The notes under the pieces were generated by a model. The model saw nothing but the letters and a program-made list of their open reading frames with translations, did no database searches and had not been told where the DNA came from. This document shows, piece by piece, positions 22,618 through 34,000 of a stretch of DNA of 64,000 nt. The translations under genes and the position numbers were made by a program. Each line of letters starts with the position of its first letter. Within the stretch, counting starts at the first letter, position 1. Source of the DNA: Hygrocybe punicea (taxonomy: Eukaryota > Basidiomycota > Agaricomycetes > Agaricales > Hygrophoraceae); the NCBI GenBank assembly GCA_963556145.1, contig OY744473.1:3348001-3412000 (forward strand), written 5' to 3'.

Positions 22618-25600
22618 ATGAACTATGCTTCCCTTTTGCCGTTTCCCCTAGAAGAGGACTTATGTTTTTCTATCGATTTAGATTTCTCTTCGTCTCAACC
22701 TCAGACTGCCGCCCAGTACATTTCATTGTTGACCGATGTACAAAATCAGCTACGTACTACCGATACCCTTCCTTCGTCTTGTTCTGTCTCCGCTCCTGCG
22801 TCACATATTTCTTCTTCAAATATTTGTAACAAGGCCTCTACTGAACACGCTACTTATATCTCGTATACCACCCCCCCTACCAGGGACCTAAAAGGAGTCG
22901 TTACCAAGAAAAAGTATAAGAAGGTAGCCGATCGTATCCGCCCAATTTCTACCACTCTCCCCGACGAATACCGTATCATACGCGAGATCACCGGCGACCC
23001 GCTAGCCGATTTACCCACACTCCCGACTCACCCGCCCGACTTTACACCCGGCACCCGCTATACCCAGGAACGACACGACGCGATGCCGATGAACTCGGAT
23101 GGATTCCTTTGGCCTGAGGAAGAAAAACTCGGCCACCATATCATCAAAACGCAAGAAGCCGCCTTCACCTGGAACGAATCCGAGAAAGGCCAGTTCAATA
23201 CGGACTACTTCCCGCCGATCCACATTCCCACCGTACCGCATGACCCGTGGGTCCATCGCAATATCCCAATCCCACCCGGCATCCTTAACGAAGTCATCGG
23301 CATCATCAAAGACAAAATTAACGCCGGTACCTATGAACCCTCGAATTCGTCATACCGTTCCCGCTGGTTCTGCGTTTTGAAAAAGGATGGGAAGTCTCTT
23401 CGAATCGTCCACGATCTACAGCCGCTTAACGCCGTCACTATCCGCGATCCCGCCGTACTGCCCATGACCGAGTACTTGGCCGAGGCCTTTGGCGGCCACT
23501 CTTGCTACGCTTCCTTCGACCTCTTCGTCTCTTTCGACCAACGCCTCGTCCACCCCTCGTCTCGTGACTATATGACCTTTCAGTCTCCACTCGGAACGCT
23601 TCGACTTACGCGGATTGCTATGGGATACACAAATTCCCCACAGATCCTACACGGTGACTCCATGTACATCCTCCGTGACGAAATCCCTCATCTTGCCGTT
23701 CTGTATATGGACGATATTCCCGTCAAAGGGCCTCCAACCCGCTACGAGCAACCCGACGGTACCTACGAGACTATACCCGAGAACCCGGCAATCCAACGTT
23801 TCATTTGGGAACACTTCCAAGGTGTCAACCGCGTCATCCAGCGTTTCCGCTATGTCGGCGGTACCTTCAACGGCAAAAAACTCGAGTTGTGTCGACCCTC
23901 AGTCATCGTTGTTGGCCACCGATGCACATACGAAGGAAGAGTAGCCGACGACTCCAAAGTACAGAAGATTCGCGATTGGCCACTGCCGACCAACCTCACC
24001 GAAGTTCGCGCCTTTCTCGGTATCTGCGGCGTCTTGCGTATTTTTATCAAGGACTTCTCGCTCCACTCCCGACCCCTTGTCCGTCTTACCCGCAAAGATA
24101 TACCCTTCGAATTTGGTGAAGAAGAAGAGACCGCCGTCGACTACCTCAAAAACGCCATCATTACGTCGCCAGCGCTGCGCGCTATCGACTACACGCGTGA
24201 ATGGGAAGTGATTCTCGCTGTCGATTCATCCGTTCTTGGAGTCGGCTTCGTTCTTATGCAAATCCGCGCCGACGGAAAGCGCTATCCGAATCGTTTTGGT
24301 TCAATATCGTGGAACGAACGCGAAGCCCGATACTCTCAGTCCAAGCTCGAGCTTTACGGTCTCTTCAGGGCCCTCCGCGCCTATCGGATTTTCATTATCG
24401 GCATCCGCAACCTCACCGTTGAAGTCGACGCGAAGTACATAAAAGGGATGCTCAACAACCCCGACATTCAGCCCAATGCAACGATCAACCGATGGATAGC
24501 CGGCGTGCTCTTATTTGACTTTAGACTCGTTCACGTACCCACTTCCGCACACGGTGCACCCGACGGACTCTCCCGACGTCCCCGCGCTGCAGAAGACCCC
24601 GAGGAGATCAACGATTCCGACGATTGGCTCGACCACTCCTACAGTTTCTTTATGGAAGTCGTCAACTACCAACCCATCCCCATACCGTCTAAGCCGATTG
24701 CCGTATGCGGCCGCTGCCGTGCCACAGCCGACCGACTCCAAGAATTACCCGCCGTCCTCGTCTACACAAATCAGGAAGCTGTTTCTGACATACCGCGATC
24801 CGATAAAGCCCGCGCGGCCGATGCTTGTCTTGCTCTCGTCGAGATCTGGTTACGAGATCTAACCCGACCCGCGAACTTCACGGACGAAGAATACTGTCTG
24901 TTCTTACGATACGCCCTTGAATTCTTCGTCACCGATAACAAGCTTTGGTGCAAAGACCGTCACGGAAAACACAAACTTGTCATACCGCCCGACCGCCGGC
25001 TTCAGTTACTCAAAGACGCTCACGACTCTCTCGGCCACAAAGGTATATTCTCCGTCCGCGCTCGGCTACTCGACCGTTTCTGGTGGCCGCACCTCGACCA
25101 CGACGTCAAGTGGTACGTCCAGTCTTGCCATCAGTGCCAAGTACGGCAAATGCGTTATCATCACATTCCGCCTACCGTTGCTACACCGGCCTCGCTATTT
25201 CGTAAAGCGTATGTCGACACAATGTTTATGCCACGATCCGGCGGCTATCGATACATCGTCCAAGCCCGTTGCTCCCTGTCCGCTTACCCTGAGTTCCGCA
25301 TGTTACGCCGCGAGACCGGCTCCACCATCGGCTCGTTCTTGTTCGAAGACATCTTATGCCGTTGGGGCGCTCTCAAAGAAATCGTCACCGACAACGGCAA
25401 GCCGTTCGTAGAAGCGCTCGACTATCTTGCCTCCCACTACGGTATCCGGCACATCCGCATTTCGCCCTATAACTCACAAGCGAACAGACCCGTTGAGCGT
25501 CGCCACCTAGATGTCCGGGAGGCCATTATGAAAAGTTGTGACGGAGATGAAAAGAAATGGCACACCGTAACCCACTCCGTATTTTGGGCCGAACGGGTCA

Positions 25601-26745
25601 CGACACACAAAAGCCTCGGATACTCGTCCTACTACATCGCACATGGAGTAGAACCGCTGTTTCCATTCGATTTTGCCGAAGCTACGTACATGGTTCCTGT
25701 CATATCCCATGCAGCTCCGCCGGATTCCGACGAACTCCGCTCCGGACTTTTCCGCCGACTTATCTTATCTTATCTTATCTTATCTTCTCGCGTACGTTAT
25801 TGTTCTTCTCTTGTTAATTACTATTCTTCCCCATCTCCGTTTACTCCGACCTCCTTTTCTCTTCCTCCCCTTTGTTTACTTGTCACCGTACATAGCAACC
25901 TTTTATCCCTTTTATTTTCTTCCGAACTCCGGTCCTCTTTCCGGAGTTCATATTGTCTTCACGTCTCCAAGGACATGACAATTAGTCTACCAAGTATATA
26001 AACTAGAACTACAATGTCCTGTAACTCCGTTCAGAAAATTAACTTGAGTTCCTTATTTCTTACCCACTCTCAAACTTAAGGCTTTCCCTTAAGCTCATTA
26101 GTTATCTTAGTACTTAGTCCGGAACTCCGGACTAACCCCGCTCCGTCCACGTCTTCTCAATACGACTTAAGGAAGTAGTGAACCTACTTCAAGAGTTGAC
26201 GTCTCCGCTCCTCCGAAGAACTCCGATCCTTCCGGAGTTGCACGCCTCTAACAGTTCCGACGCAAGATACGATGTCTACGACCGACCTCATAGTCATCCG
26301 CGCCCGACAACTTTGTAAACGAGAAGCCGACCTCGATCGGGTCAAAGAAAAGCTTACCAAATCTCGGCTCGCGTTCGCCCGGCAATTCGAGCAGAAATAC
26401 GCCAACATGATCAAAGTTTACGACTTCGAACCCGGTAACCTCGTTCTCGTCCGAAATTCACGTATCGAAATGTCTCTCAATCGTAAAGCAAAACCGCGGT
26501 ACTTTGGACCCATGGTTGTCGTCAGGAAAACAGAAGGCGGATCCTACATACTCGCCGAACTCGACGGTGCGGTTTCTAAATCTCGATTTGCCGCTTTCTG
26601 AGTCGTACCCTACCACGCCCGCTCAAAAATATCGATACCGTTGGACGACTTCTTACAATACCCCGATGCCGACGATACCGATTCAAACGATCTTGATGAT
26701 CCGACATACCCGCCCTCTATAGACTCCTCACCCGACGACGATTAA
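22618..26745 (+). pseudogene. Ty3/Gypsy pol: reverse transcriptase, RNase H, integrase
   Basis: The frame opens at ATG 22618. Reverse transcriptase blocks WFCVLKKDGKSLRIVHD, then LAVLYMDDIPVKG (YMDD catalytic loop), are followed by the tether region (GRVADDSKVQKIRDWPLP) and RNase H (VDSSVLGVGFVL, SKLELYGL, VEVDAKYIKG). Integrase has a zinc-binding HHCC-like stretch (HDSLGHKG..CHQCQ) and the core with YVDTMF, IVTDNGKPF and the catalytic Glu in NRPVERRHLD. The C-terminal integrase part (26272-26745, with GPMVVVRKTEGGSYILAELD) is separated by a 522-bp insertion at 25733-26254 and contains a TGA at 26599-26601 where Arg is expected. Together these domains copy the element RNA into DNA and insert it. 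This copy is broken. Confidence 0.93.
25733..26254. mobile_element. 522-bp insertion in integrase with 8-bp flanking repeat
   Basis: TTCCGACG occurs on both sides (25725-25732 and 26255-26262), and the integrase protein is colinear with relatives once the segment is removed. The segment has TTATC repeats near 25758 and repeated CCGGAGTT/AACTCCGG palindromic units (25923-25950, 26120-26135, 26215-26238), the reiterated-motif style of the hAT-type MITEs here. A right end TAGAGGCGTGC (complement) is visible, but no matching left end, so the class is uncertain. Confidence 0.55.
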
Positions 26746-26954
26746 GCATTTCATTTATATTCTGTCCACGTTATACCCCTATTTTATTTAGTTCCTCTTA
26801 GTTTTCTAACGATATGACGAATGATGCGAATAGTCCTATGTCTTCGGGAGCCGATCGGCTTTCCTTAGCTGGGTGAACAAGCTGACACGTCTTTTATGTA
26901 CACGATATATTTTTTTTATATATACAATGGGCTCGTTATTTTTATATATATATT

Positions 26955-28351
26955 TTACAGGCGGCTGGTCTCGTAATCCCGCTTCAACATCGCCAACCTT
27001 GAGGTCGACCGTTCGAGATCGACGCGAAGCCGCTGGAACTCTTGACCGAAGTGGACGAGGTGACGGTTGACGTTGGTGCCCAGGGCTCCCAGCTCCTCCG
27101 TAAGGACCGCTAGCTGCGCCGACACTTGCTCGTAATTCTCCATCGTCAAAACGAACGGGTTCGCTGCCGAGGCCATCCTAAGCCTTTTCGTCGGCCGCTC
27201 TTCCTCCGACTCCTCCTCATCTTCGTCATTGTCCTCGACCGACTCCACGTCCTCGACCCGCGGTTTGCTCGTTGAGGCCCGGGCAGGCCTACTGCGGATG
27301 GGCTTTGTCGTGAACGACAACGGCTTCCTCGTGCCGACCGCGACCTCTTTGCCCTTTCCGGTATCCACCTTGCACCGACCCCCGCCCGTCCGGTGTGTAG
27401 CGTTAGTACATCTCTTCTTCAGCCTCCGGCATCATTCGCACACGTAGCCCGTGACGCCTCGGCACGCCTCTTGCGCCTTGACGCAGTTGGTGCAGGGTTG
27501 TAGGGGAAACGGCCCGGTGAACTGTTACCAGGATCAGTGACTAAAGAACAAATGAACCGACACAAGAACTCACCGTCGTACCAGCCAAGTCTCCGGTCTC
27601 TACGCCCAGCGTATCTACGTCTTCTACATCGGCCGGTGTCTCTGGTGCCAGGTCGATGGGGCCTTCCTCTGGCTCAACTGCGGCTTCGCCCTCCGGAATC
27701 AACTCAGTCCTTGGTTCACCCGTGACCGATGCGTTTGCTTCAGCTCGCCGTTCTTCGCTGAGCCGCCGCCGATACGCGGCTCCATCCCTTTCAACCCGGT
27801 CCGCTTCTTGATTCCAGTGCTGCTCGTGTTGTTCTATTCTAAGCCGCTCCTGCCTTTCCTCTGCTGCCTTTCGCCTTTTCTCCGCCTCCGCTCGTGCATT
27901 TGCCTCTGCCATCCGTCTGGCCTCCTCTTCCCGCGTAGCCACTTCTTCATCCGCCCGCCGTCTGGCTTCTTCCTGTTCCTGCCTCTCCTGGTCCGCCGCT
28001 TCTTTCAGCCACTCTTCGACATCGTTGGCGTACGATTGGCGGTCGGCCCATAACGGTGGCATTACTGGCCTCGTACCACCAGCTCGGAGTTCCACGACGA
28101 TTCCATTATAAGCACGCTGGCGGGACGACATGAGCTATCTTAGGACACGCGTAGTCAATAAGGAAACTCACCAGCGCCTTCTTGCGGCCGCTCAACCATT
28201 GTTGGGCCATCCCCTCGTTGCCGTCCACCATCGTTACGAGGTCGTCGCTATGAAACACGGTGACCGCGTTGACGGCCTCTTCGTAGTCCGCCCGGACATC
28301 GGGTTCGATGCTTTCGACGAAAGCGAGGAAGTTGTCGTAGACTTGGGACAT
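26955..28351 (-). CDS. Antisense gene in the retrotransposon: coiled-coil protein with Zn2Cys6-like cluster
   Basis: Three exons on the strand opposite gag-pol: 28172-28351, 27574-28134 and 26955-27521, with introns 28135-28171 and 27522-27573 (both GTGAGT donors). The spliced frame is 436 codons. Exon 1 encodes a small helical region (MSQVYDNFLAFVESIE). Exon 2 encodes a long Glu/Arg/Ala coiled coil of about 90 residues. Exon 3 opens with CTNCVKAQEAC, then CX2C and C after KKR, matching CX2CX6CX7CX2CX6C, the spacing of the fungal Zn(II)2Cys6 DNA-binding cluster. A basic segment, an acidic stretch (VEDNDEDEEESEEE) and a second coiled coil follow. One in-frame TGA (27432-27434) lies inside the cluster and probably replaces Arg CGA. 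I recall similar proteins as abundant unnamed Agaricomycete proteins. A role in element regulation is inference. Confidence 0.75.
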
Positions 28352-28508
28352 TGTGAACGTGTGATGGTGTAGAGGAAAGGTCGGATCAACAACGAGATTT
28401 ATTTTTATTTTTATTTTACTTTGCCGTTGTTTGGCCGCTCACGTGATTGGCCACATTCGCGACCCGCATTCGGAGACCCCATATTCTCGACCACGGATGG
28501 TCTCTATT

Positions 28509-28524
28509 AGAAGACCCAAGGAGA
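28509..28524 (+). other. Candidate polypurine tract
   Basis: A purine-rich run (AGAAGACCCAAGGAGA) directly abuts the 3' LTR, where plus-strand synthesis is primed in LTR retrotransposons. It is interrupted by CCC, so the assignment is tentative. Confidence 0.4.
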
Positions 28525-29308
28525 TGTAGAGGGTCCTCGACCCTCTGAGGCCGTAACATCGATATCTAGCGAATCCGCTCGAACCCGACGTCTCTAGCAA
28601 TCTACGTTCAAACCCGACGCAACCCGACGCAACCCGATGCATACCGACTAGCACGGCCGCTCACGTACCTGGTCGGTCTATCTCCTAAACTCGCGGAACT
28701 TCAAATATCAAAGATAGATCTCATCGGACTGGGATCCCGACATCGGACTTGCCTTATTCACGCCTAGCGTCTCCCTTATGGGGATATAGTAAAGTATTTT
28801 GCATCTTTTACAGTTTTTATATCTTCCACCCATTTTCCCTGTCATCATCACCTCGCAACGCTCTTCCTACTTCCCCATTTTTATTCTCCTTTGTTTCCTC
28901 TCATCGGCCGAGGACTCTCGTCCGAATCTAGGTACAGAACTTTGTAGTATAAAAACGGTGCCCAAGCGCCGTCTCAAAATAAGAAACCAGTTCCCCCGTT
29001 TCCTCTCTCTGAGAATTAGTCTCTCAGTAAAATCCATCGCACATATTACTCGTCGGTTTCCTCGATGCTCTCCCCATCCTTCTACCGTCCTAATCTCTAC
29101 GTTTCTCGTCACCCGACACCCGACCCGCCGTACCCGACATCGTCGGCTTCGATCGGTCTCCATAGATTTCAGTAGTTTACTCGGCGGCTTCTTACCTTTT
29201 ATATCCTATTATCTTACTGAAGCTTGTTAGACTATTCCTAGTCACTTCTACGCTGACCCCACAGGCATAGGATTATTATTCCGCAGCCACCCCGACCTCG
29301 CCTTTACA
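28525..29308 (+). repeat. 3' LTR
   Basis: Starts TGTAGAGGGTCC and ends CCTTTACA. It differs from the 5' LTR at roughly four or five positions and lacks one 9-bp CGTCGGCTT unit present near 19608. The similarity implies recent insertion. Confidence 0.95.
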
Positions 29309-31019
29309 CCAGCCAACATGTCCAATCAAACGTCCCGCCCAAGTCCGACGCAAACTCCTGCACAGAATGGTTCTTTTCAATATACACATGCATTCCACAA
29401 CACTTCTCCCCACTTACCATCTGTTTCTCAAATGGTTTCAACCCCTGCTAAACAATTCAATGACTTCTCTGACTCGGATCTTGCAAGACTCGGTACAACC
29501 TGCAAAAATGTATCAGCCGAAGTTGAAGACTTGCGTAGAATGAGTAAACAGCTACAGCGACGCGTTGACGAATTAGAAGAAGCATTTCAAGAGATGAAAG
29601 AAAAGTTCTCGACTCAACAGAAGAGTGCAAAACCGAACTCCAAGAGCATATCTAACCAGCACCGACAAGTAAAGATGAGCTCACATGATTGTGATACAAA
29701 GGCGTGAAGGTACTCACTTTCGGATCAGGACTTGGTCCACAGCATGTTCTGGAGCCTTTGCAACGTCGATTCGGCAATGAGTGAAAGAAATCGAGTCGCA
29801 TGCTTGAAAGGCCCACTTGCAACAGGTCAATCGTTCGAGGACAGTGAAGTCGAAGGTGAAGGTATGGTTCATGTCTGGAGGCCGGATATGAATGTGGCAG
29901 TTGACAAAACTGTGAACCATCGGTTTATCCGTGAGCTCAGTGACCGTGTTTTTGATAACGAAACAGTGAGTAGCCAAATATTCATGTTAATGGACTATAA
30001 CTCACCATTCCCCAAAGCATCTCCGTGGTAATGGCGGTTACAAGACAATCCCCGATGATTCATTCAAAAAGGACATCATTGAAACTTGTGCAAAAACATA
30101 CTTCCGATCAATCGCAAACACATGGAAAAAGTTGCAATCCGATGAGGGTAAACAGAAACTAGAAAAAAAGGTGATTGCTGATCGCCGTCGAAACCGCCAA
30201 TCCACAGTCAGTTAGTATGACTTCTTCAGTGTACCCTTTGACATTTGTTGTAGATCATGCAAGAGCGCAGGAGGATGGTCAATGAGTTTGAGCGGGTGTG
30301 GGGATTTAAGGGCGTTGAGGGGATGTTGGATACCGATTATGCATCAAGCGTCGTTTCGTTGAATGAATCAGATATTAGCAAGGATACGATGCGGCGGCGA
30401 AGGCTTACTGAGGCTGGTAAAGGTGCAAATATGGTGCGAGGAAAAACCTGGCGCTCGAAGACAGTGAGTACCCGGCACTCAACTAGTGAATCACCTGATG
30501 CGTTCTCGATAGTTTGTCAAGTTGTTGAAAGTTCTGGATCACATGGGCTGTGTTTCAAAGAGTCGTCCTGCGCCTGAGCCTCAAGATCCACTGGTTGATG
30601 GGGAAGGTGCAGAGGGGAGTATGCAACCCGCTCGCAAGAAGAGGCGAGTGAGCATCAAAAATTCAAAGGCCAAAAAGACTTTTTATGCCACACCATCCAA
30701 GATGAATACCAGAGCACCAGCATCGTCAAAAAATCCCCGCACAATACCGTTTGTTGGCATGGTTCGAAAGTCCTGGTGGAAGGAATTCGATGCCGAGGAT
30801 ACGATGCAATTACGCGTGGATCATGACTGGTGGAGTGGGTTTGTAGACAAAATCCAGGACGGCGACATTTCTGAGGAAGATTTGGCATACTTGGCCGAGA
30901 TCGAAGACGATTCAGAGTTAGATGATACCGATGCATAAAGAATAAGCACACAGAACATTGTATAACCTCGTTTAAATAGAAAAATTCTCTAGAAAATGTT
31001 GAGTAAGTTGCAAAAAAGG

Positions 31020-34000
31020 ATATGATATGGGTAACACCTTTGTTTAAACCAACCGATGCCCATAGCTTTGTATCTGAGGCCCCCACCTTGACCACAGAGA
31101 GACCGAGAAGTCCTTCAATGCATGTCAGATCAATTAGTGCAGGGAGTTGCACATCTGCATCGTATTCGTGCAATTCCAAAAGGAGAACATTCACAGTTTC
31201 ACTGGAAAGTGGGCATCTCAACATTTTATCAGCAGGCACTGATTGTACTTACTACGTGTCCCAAATTGCCTCCTGTGGACCTGTCCACTTCTTTAACCAT
31301 CGCATGCGGCCAAACCGAATGGGTGGGCAAGTTTGAAATTGATCAAACACAAAAATATCCAGGAGCTCGCCATGGTGAATTTGGCGATCAGTTGGGCTGC
31401 CCAGGTTGACTTCGACCAAGGATGCACGAGAAGAGCCAACTGCAGAAGAGGCATAGTAACGAGAACCATTCATAATTATGTAGTCGTAAAATGTCGCCGT
31501 TTGATCGAGGGGAATGCTGTGTATACTCCGGGGTCGCTCGGATTGGCAGTGAACTGGCTGTTCTGGACGCTGTGCACAGAGTGTCCGTGCAAGCACACGA
31601 TACGTGCCATTGCTCATCATCTTCCGCTCATGTCGTGGAGATAAGATGCAGTGCCGGTTTGCTAGTAGTGGTGTCCAGGTCACTAGGGCTTATAAAGTGA
31701 GATGTAATATTAATACATACCATCCTCATAGGTGTCATCTAGTTCTTTCGATAATGCACCCAGTGCGGCAACAGTGCCCCTTTCTTCATTTGTAGCTTTT
31801 AGCATGATTCGCGCCACTTCCCGCTGTAAGGATTCTGGTGGCTGAGAAGCCAAAGAAAATGTCTGCAAACGATGTCAGGTCTAGAATCATATTTTGCTTC
31901 TTATGCACCACTCGGCTTGATTGACATGTACGATGAAACTCGCGGAAAAATGTTGTTTCAAGCTCGCCATTCGCATGGTTGTTTGTTTTGTATGACTTGA
32001 GGATATGGTTCAAGCGTTCAAAGAGGAAAGTCCAAAAACCTTGTAAAGGGCCAAAATCGCGAACACACCGAGCTGTGTGTATTGCATAATGATGATTTGG
32101 TCTCATCAAAGACGGTCCATAGAGCTGAAATATTGTGAGCATGGTAATTGTGGGACAGAAATTGAAAGCTTAACTGATATGAGCTCAGCGCAGTATTCAT
32201 GAAGCAGAATATCGGCCTCAACAATTTCTTGAGATGTAATTGTTCTCTTGGCTAATAGCATAAGGGCCGATGAAAGCTTGAGAAAGTTCTTTGGATCGTC
32301 AGGGTGTAGACTGAATTTCAGAGGTTCACCGTCCACGGCGTCCAGATCTGCTGGATCTCCATTACCCTCAGGCTGCTGCGGGACTTCGTTGAATCTTGTA
32401 CCAGCCTACAGTCACTGATTAGCAGGGAAGGCTTATTGGTAACAGCAGGTTACCTTGCGCTGAGCTTTTTCTGCCGCTATCCTCTCTTTCTCGGCCTTCT
32501 TCTCCGCCGCTACCCTCTCCTTCTCGTCCTTCTTCTTCGTCTTCTTCTCCACTGCCACCCTCTCTTTCTTGGCCTTCTTCTCCGCCACTACCCTCTCCCT
32601 CTCCACCTTCTTTTCTGTTGCTATCCTCTCCTTCTCTGTTTGCTTATCTATCACTGCACCTGGTCTCCCCACTTTCTTCTCCGCTGCCACCCTCTCCTTC
32701 TCAGCCTTCTTCTCCGCTGCCACCCTCTCCTTCTCAGCCTTCTTCTCCGCCGCTACCCTCTCCCTTTCCACCTTCTTTTCTGCCGCTATCCTCTCCTTAT
32801 CGGCTTTCTTGGCTTTTCGAGTTTCCTCCGCCTTCTGTTTCTTGGCTTCCTTCGCAGCTTCAACTTGTTGGATGGCATTAACTCGATTATTCTTGAGGAT
32901 TTCATGGTCTTTTGGCAGGCAAGCTCGCCACAGTTCAGGGATCTGTTAAAATATTAGTATGTACAATATTAATACTACGATCAAACATCATTGAAAGTCA
33001 CAATTATTGGTCCCTGGACCGTCGCAAGAAGGAACCATTGATCAGCTGTGAGTGATCCTCCAGAGGGCATCCCGATATCGGTTGGAAGCCTGCCACAGGT
33101 ACCGGGCAAGACAAACTGCACCTAATGTGAGAAGGACAATGAGGAAATAATATGAACACACGTCGTTTAGCATCTCATGGAAGGTCTTGAGCTCATGGTT
33201 ATTACGAAGAATTTTCCCTTGGACCCAGATTCCGTAAAAGTGGTGCTTGACAAGCCCTAAATAGTAGTGAGTCTTGTAGCTGACAAAGAAGACGGAGGAA
33301 CATACCCAGATATAGGTTATGCATGGGGTCAATAACCATTTGTCGGACGATATCAAAGTAGGGTAAGCGAGATAGTTGTGTATACCGTGTAGCATGATCA
33401 TGTACAAAGTTATCCCGTTCCCTGTTTGTTGTCAGCTTGGCATATTCCTCACCCAGTTTGCATTGCTCAGCATCAGTTCGTGGAGGAAACCCTGCACCGA
33501 GTCCATGCATAAACGAGATTTTAAATTCATAATGTAAGACTACTCACCTCCGTGTTTGAAAGAAGACGGGGACACCTTGTCCTTCTGACAAATCCAACAT
33601 TCCGTGCAAAAATGTGTATGCGATGGAGCACCAAACCCTGCTAATTTGTGGGCTGCGGGTTTGTCACAAACAATTGCAATTAAGATAACTTGAATGAGAT
33701 GACCTTGACAACTAATTAATGAGAAATATGGCTATATGATTGAACGTACCAAGAGGGCATGAAGTCGTTGGTATCAAGATACCTTGCTTCCACAATCGAA
33801 GTAAGTCACTGACGATAGGTCGGAGATGGCGTTGCAGCTCATCAGCTGTTTGTTCCTTAGGACCGGGCATGATGCTGGTGCACATGAGGTTTGATGTCCG
33901 GTATCTGATGCTAATCAATCTGTCAACTACTAAACATGTTAGAGGGCATCATACCGATATTCGATTGGTAAATTTGCAATAGAAAATGAGATTGGAGCTG

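Larger units (their letters stand above)
18992..29308 (+). mobile_element. Ty3/Gypsy LTR retrotransposon, full length
   Basis: Two LTRs of 793 and 784 bp, differing at only a handful of bases plus one 9-bp repeat unit, bracket gag, protease, reverse transcriptase, RNase H and integrase on the plus strand and one spliced gene on the minus strand. The 4-bp repeat CCAG flanks it (18988-18991 and 29309-29312). Near-identical LTRs indicate recent insertion, yet gag is frameshifted and integrase is interrupted by 522 bp. This copy may therefore have been mobilised in trans. It lies in exon 2 of the CACTA 615-codon gene. Confidence 0.95.
18510..30938 (+). pseudogene. Unknown 615-aa protein gene of the CACTA element, disrupted in exon 2 by a retrotransposon
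   Basis: Exons: 18510-18749, 18802-18991 joined to 29313-29668 (one exon before the insertion), 29729-29965, 30018-30206, 30254-30463 and 30513-30938. All have GT-AG introns and the sum is exactly 616 codons with no internal stop. The N-terminal 250 residues are Pro/Ser/Gln-rich. A coiled coil (DLRRMSKQLQRRVDELEEAF) sits near residue 225, followed by a basic helical region (QERRRMVNEFERVWGF) and a lysine-rich NLS-like segment (ARKKRRVSIKNSKAKK). The acidic C-terminus ends LDDTDA. I do not recognise the family. Its position inside CACTA termini, next to the transposase, suggests an accessory end-binding protein comparable in role to plant TNPA (inference). The 18992-29308 insertion alone inactivates it; otherwise it is undamaged, so the insertion hit a well-preserved gene. 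Confidence 0.75.
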
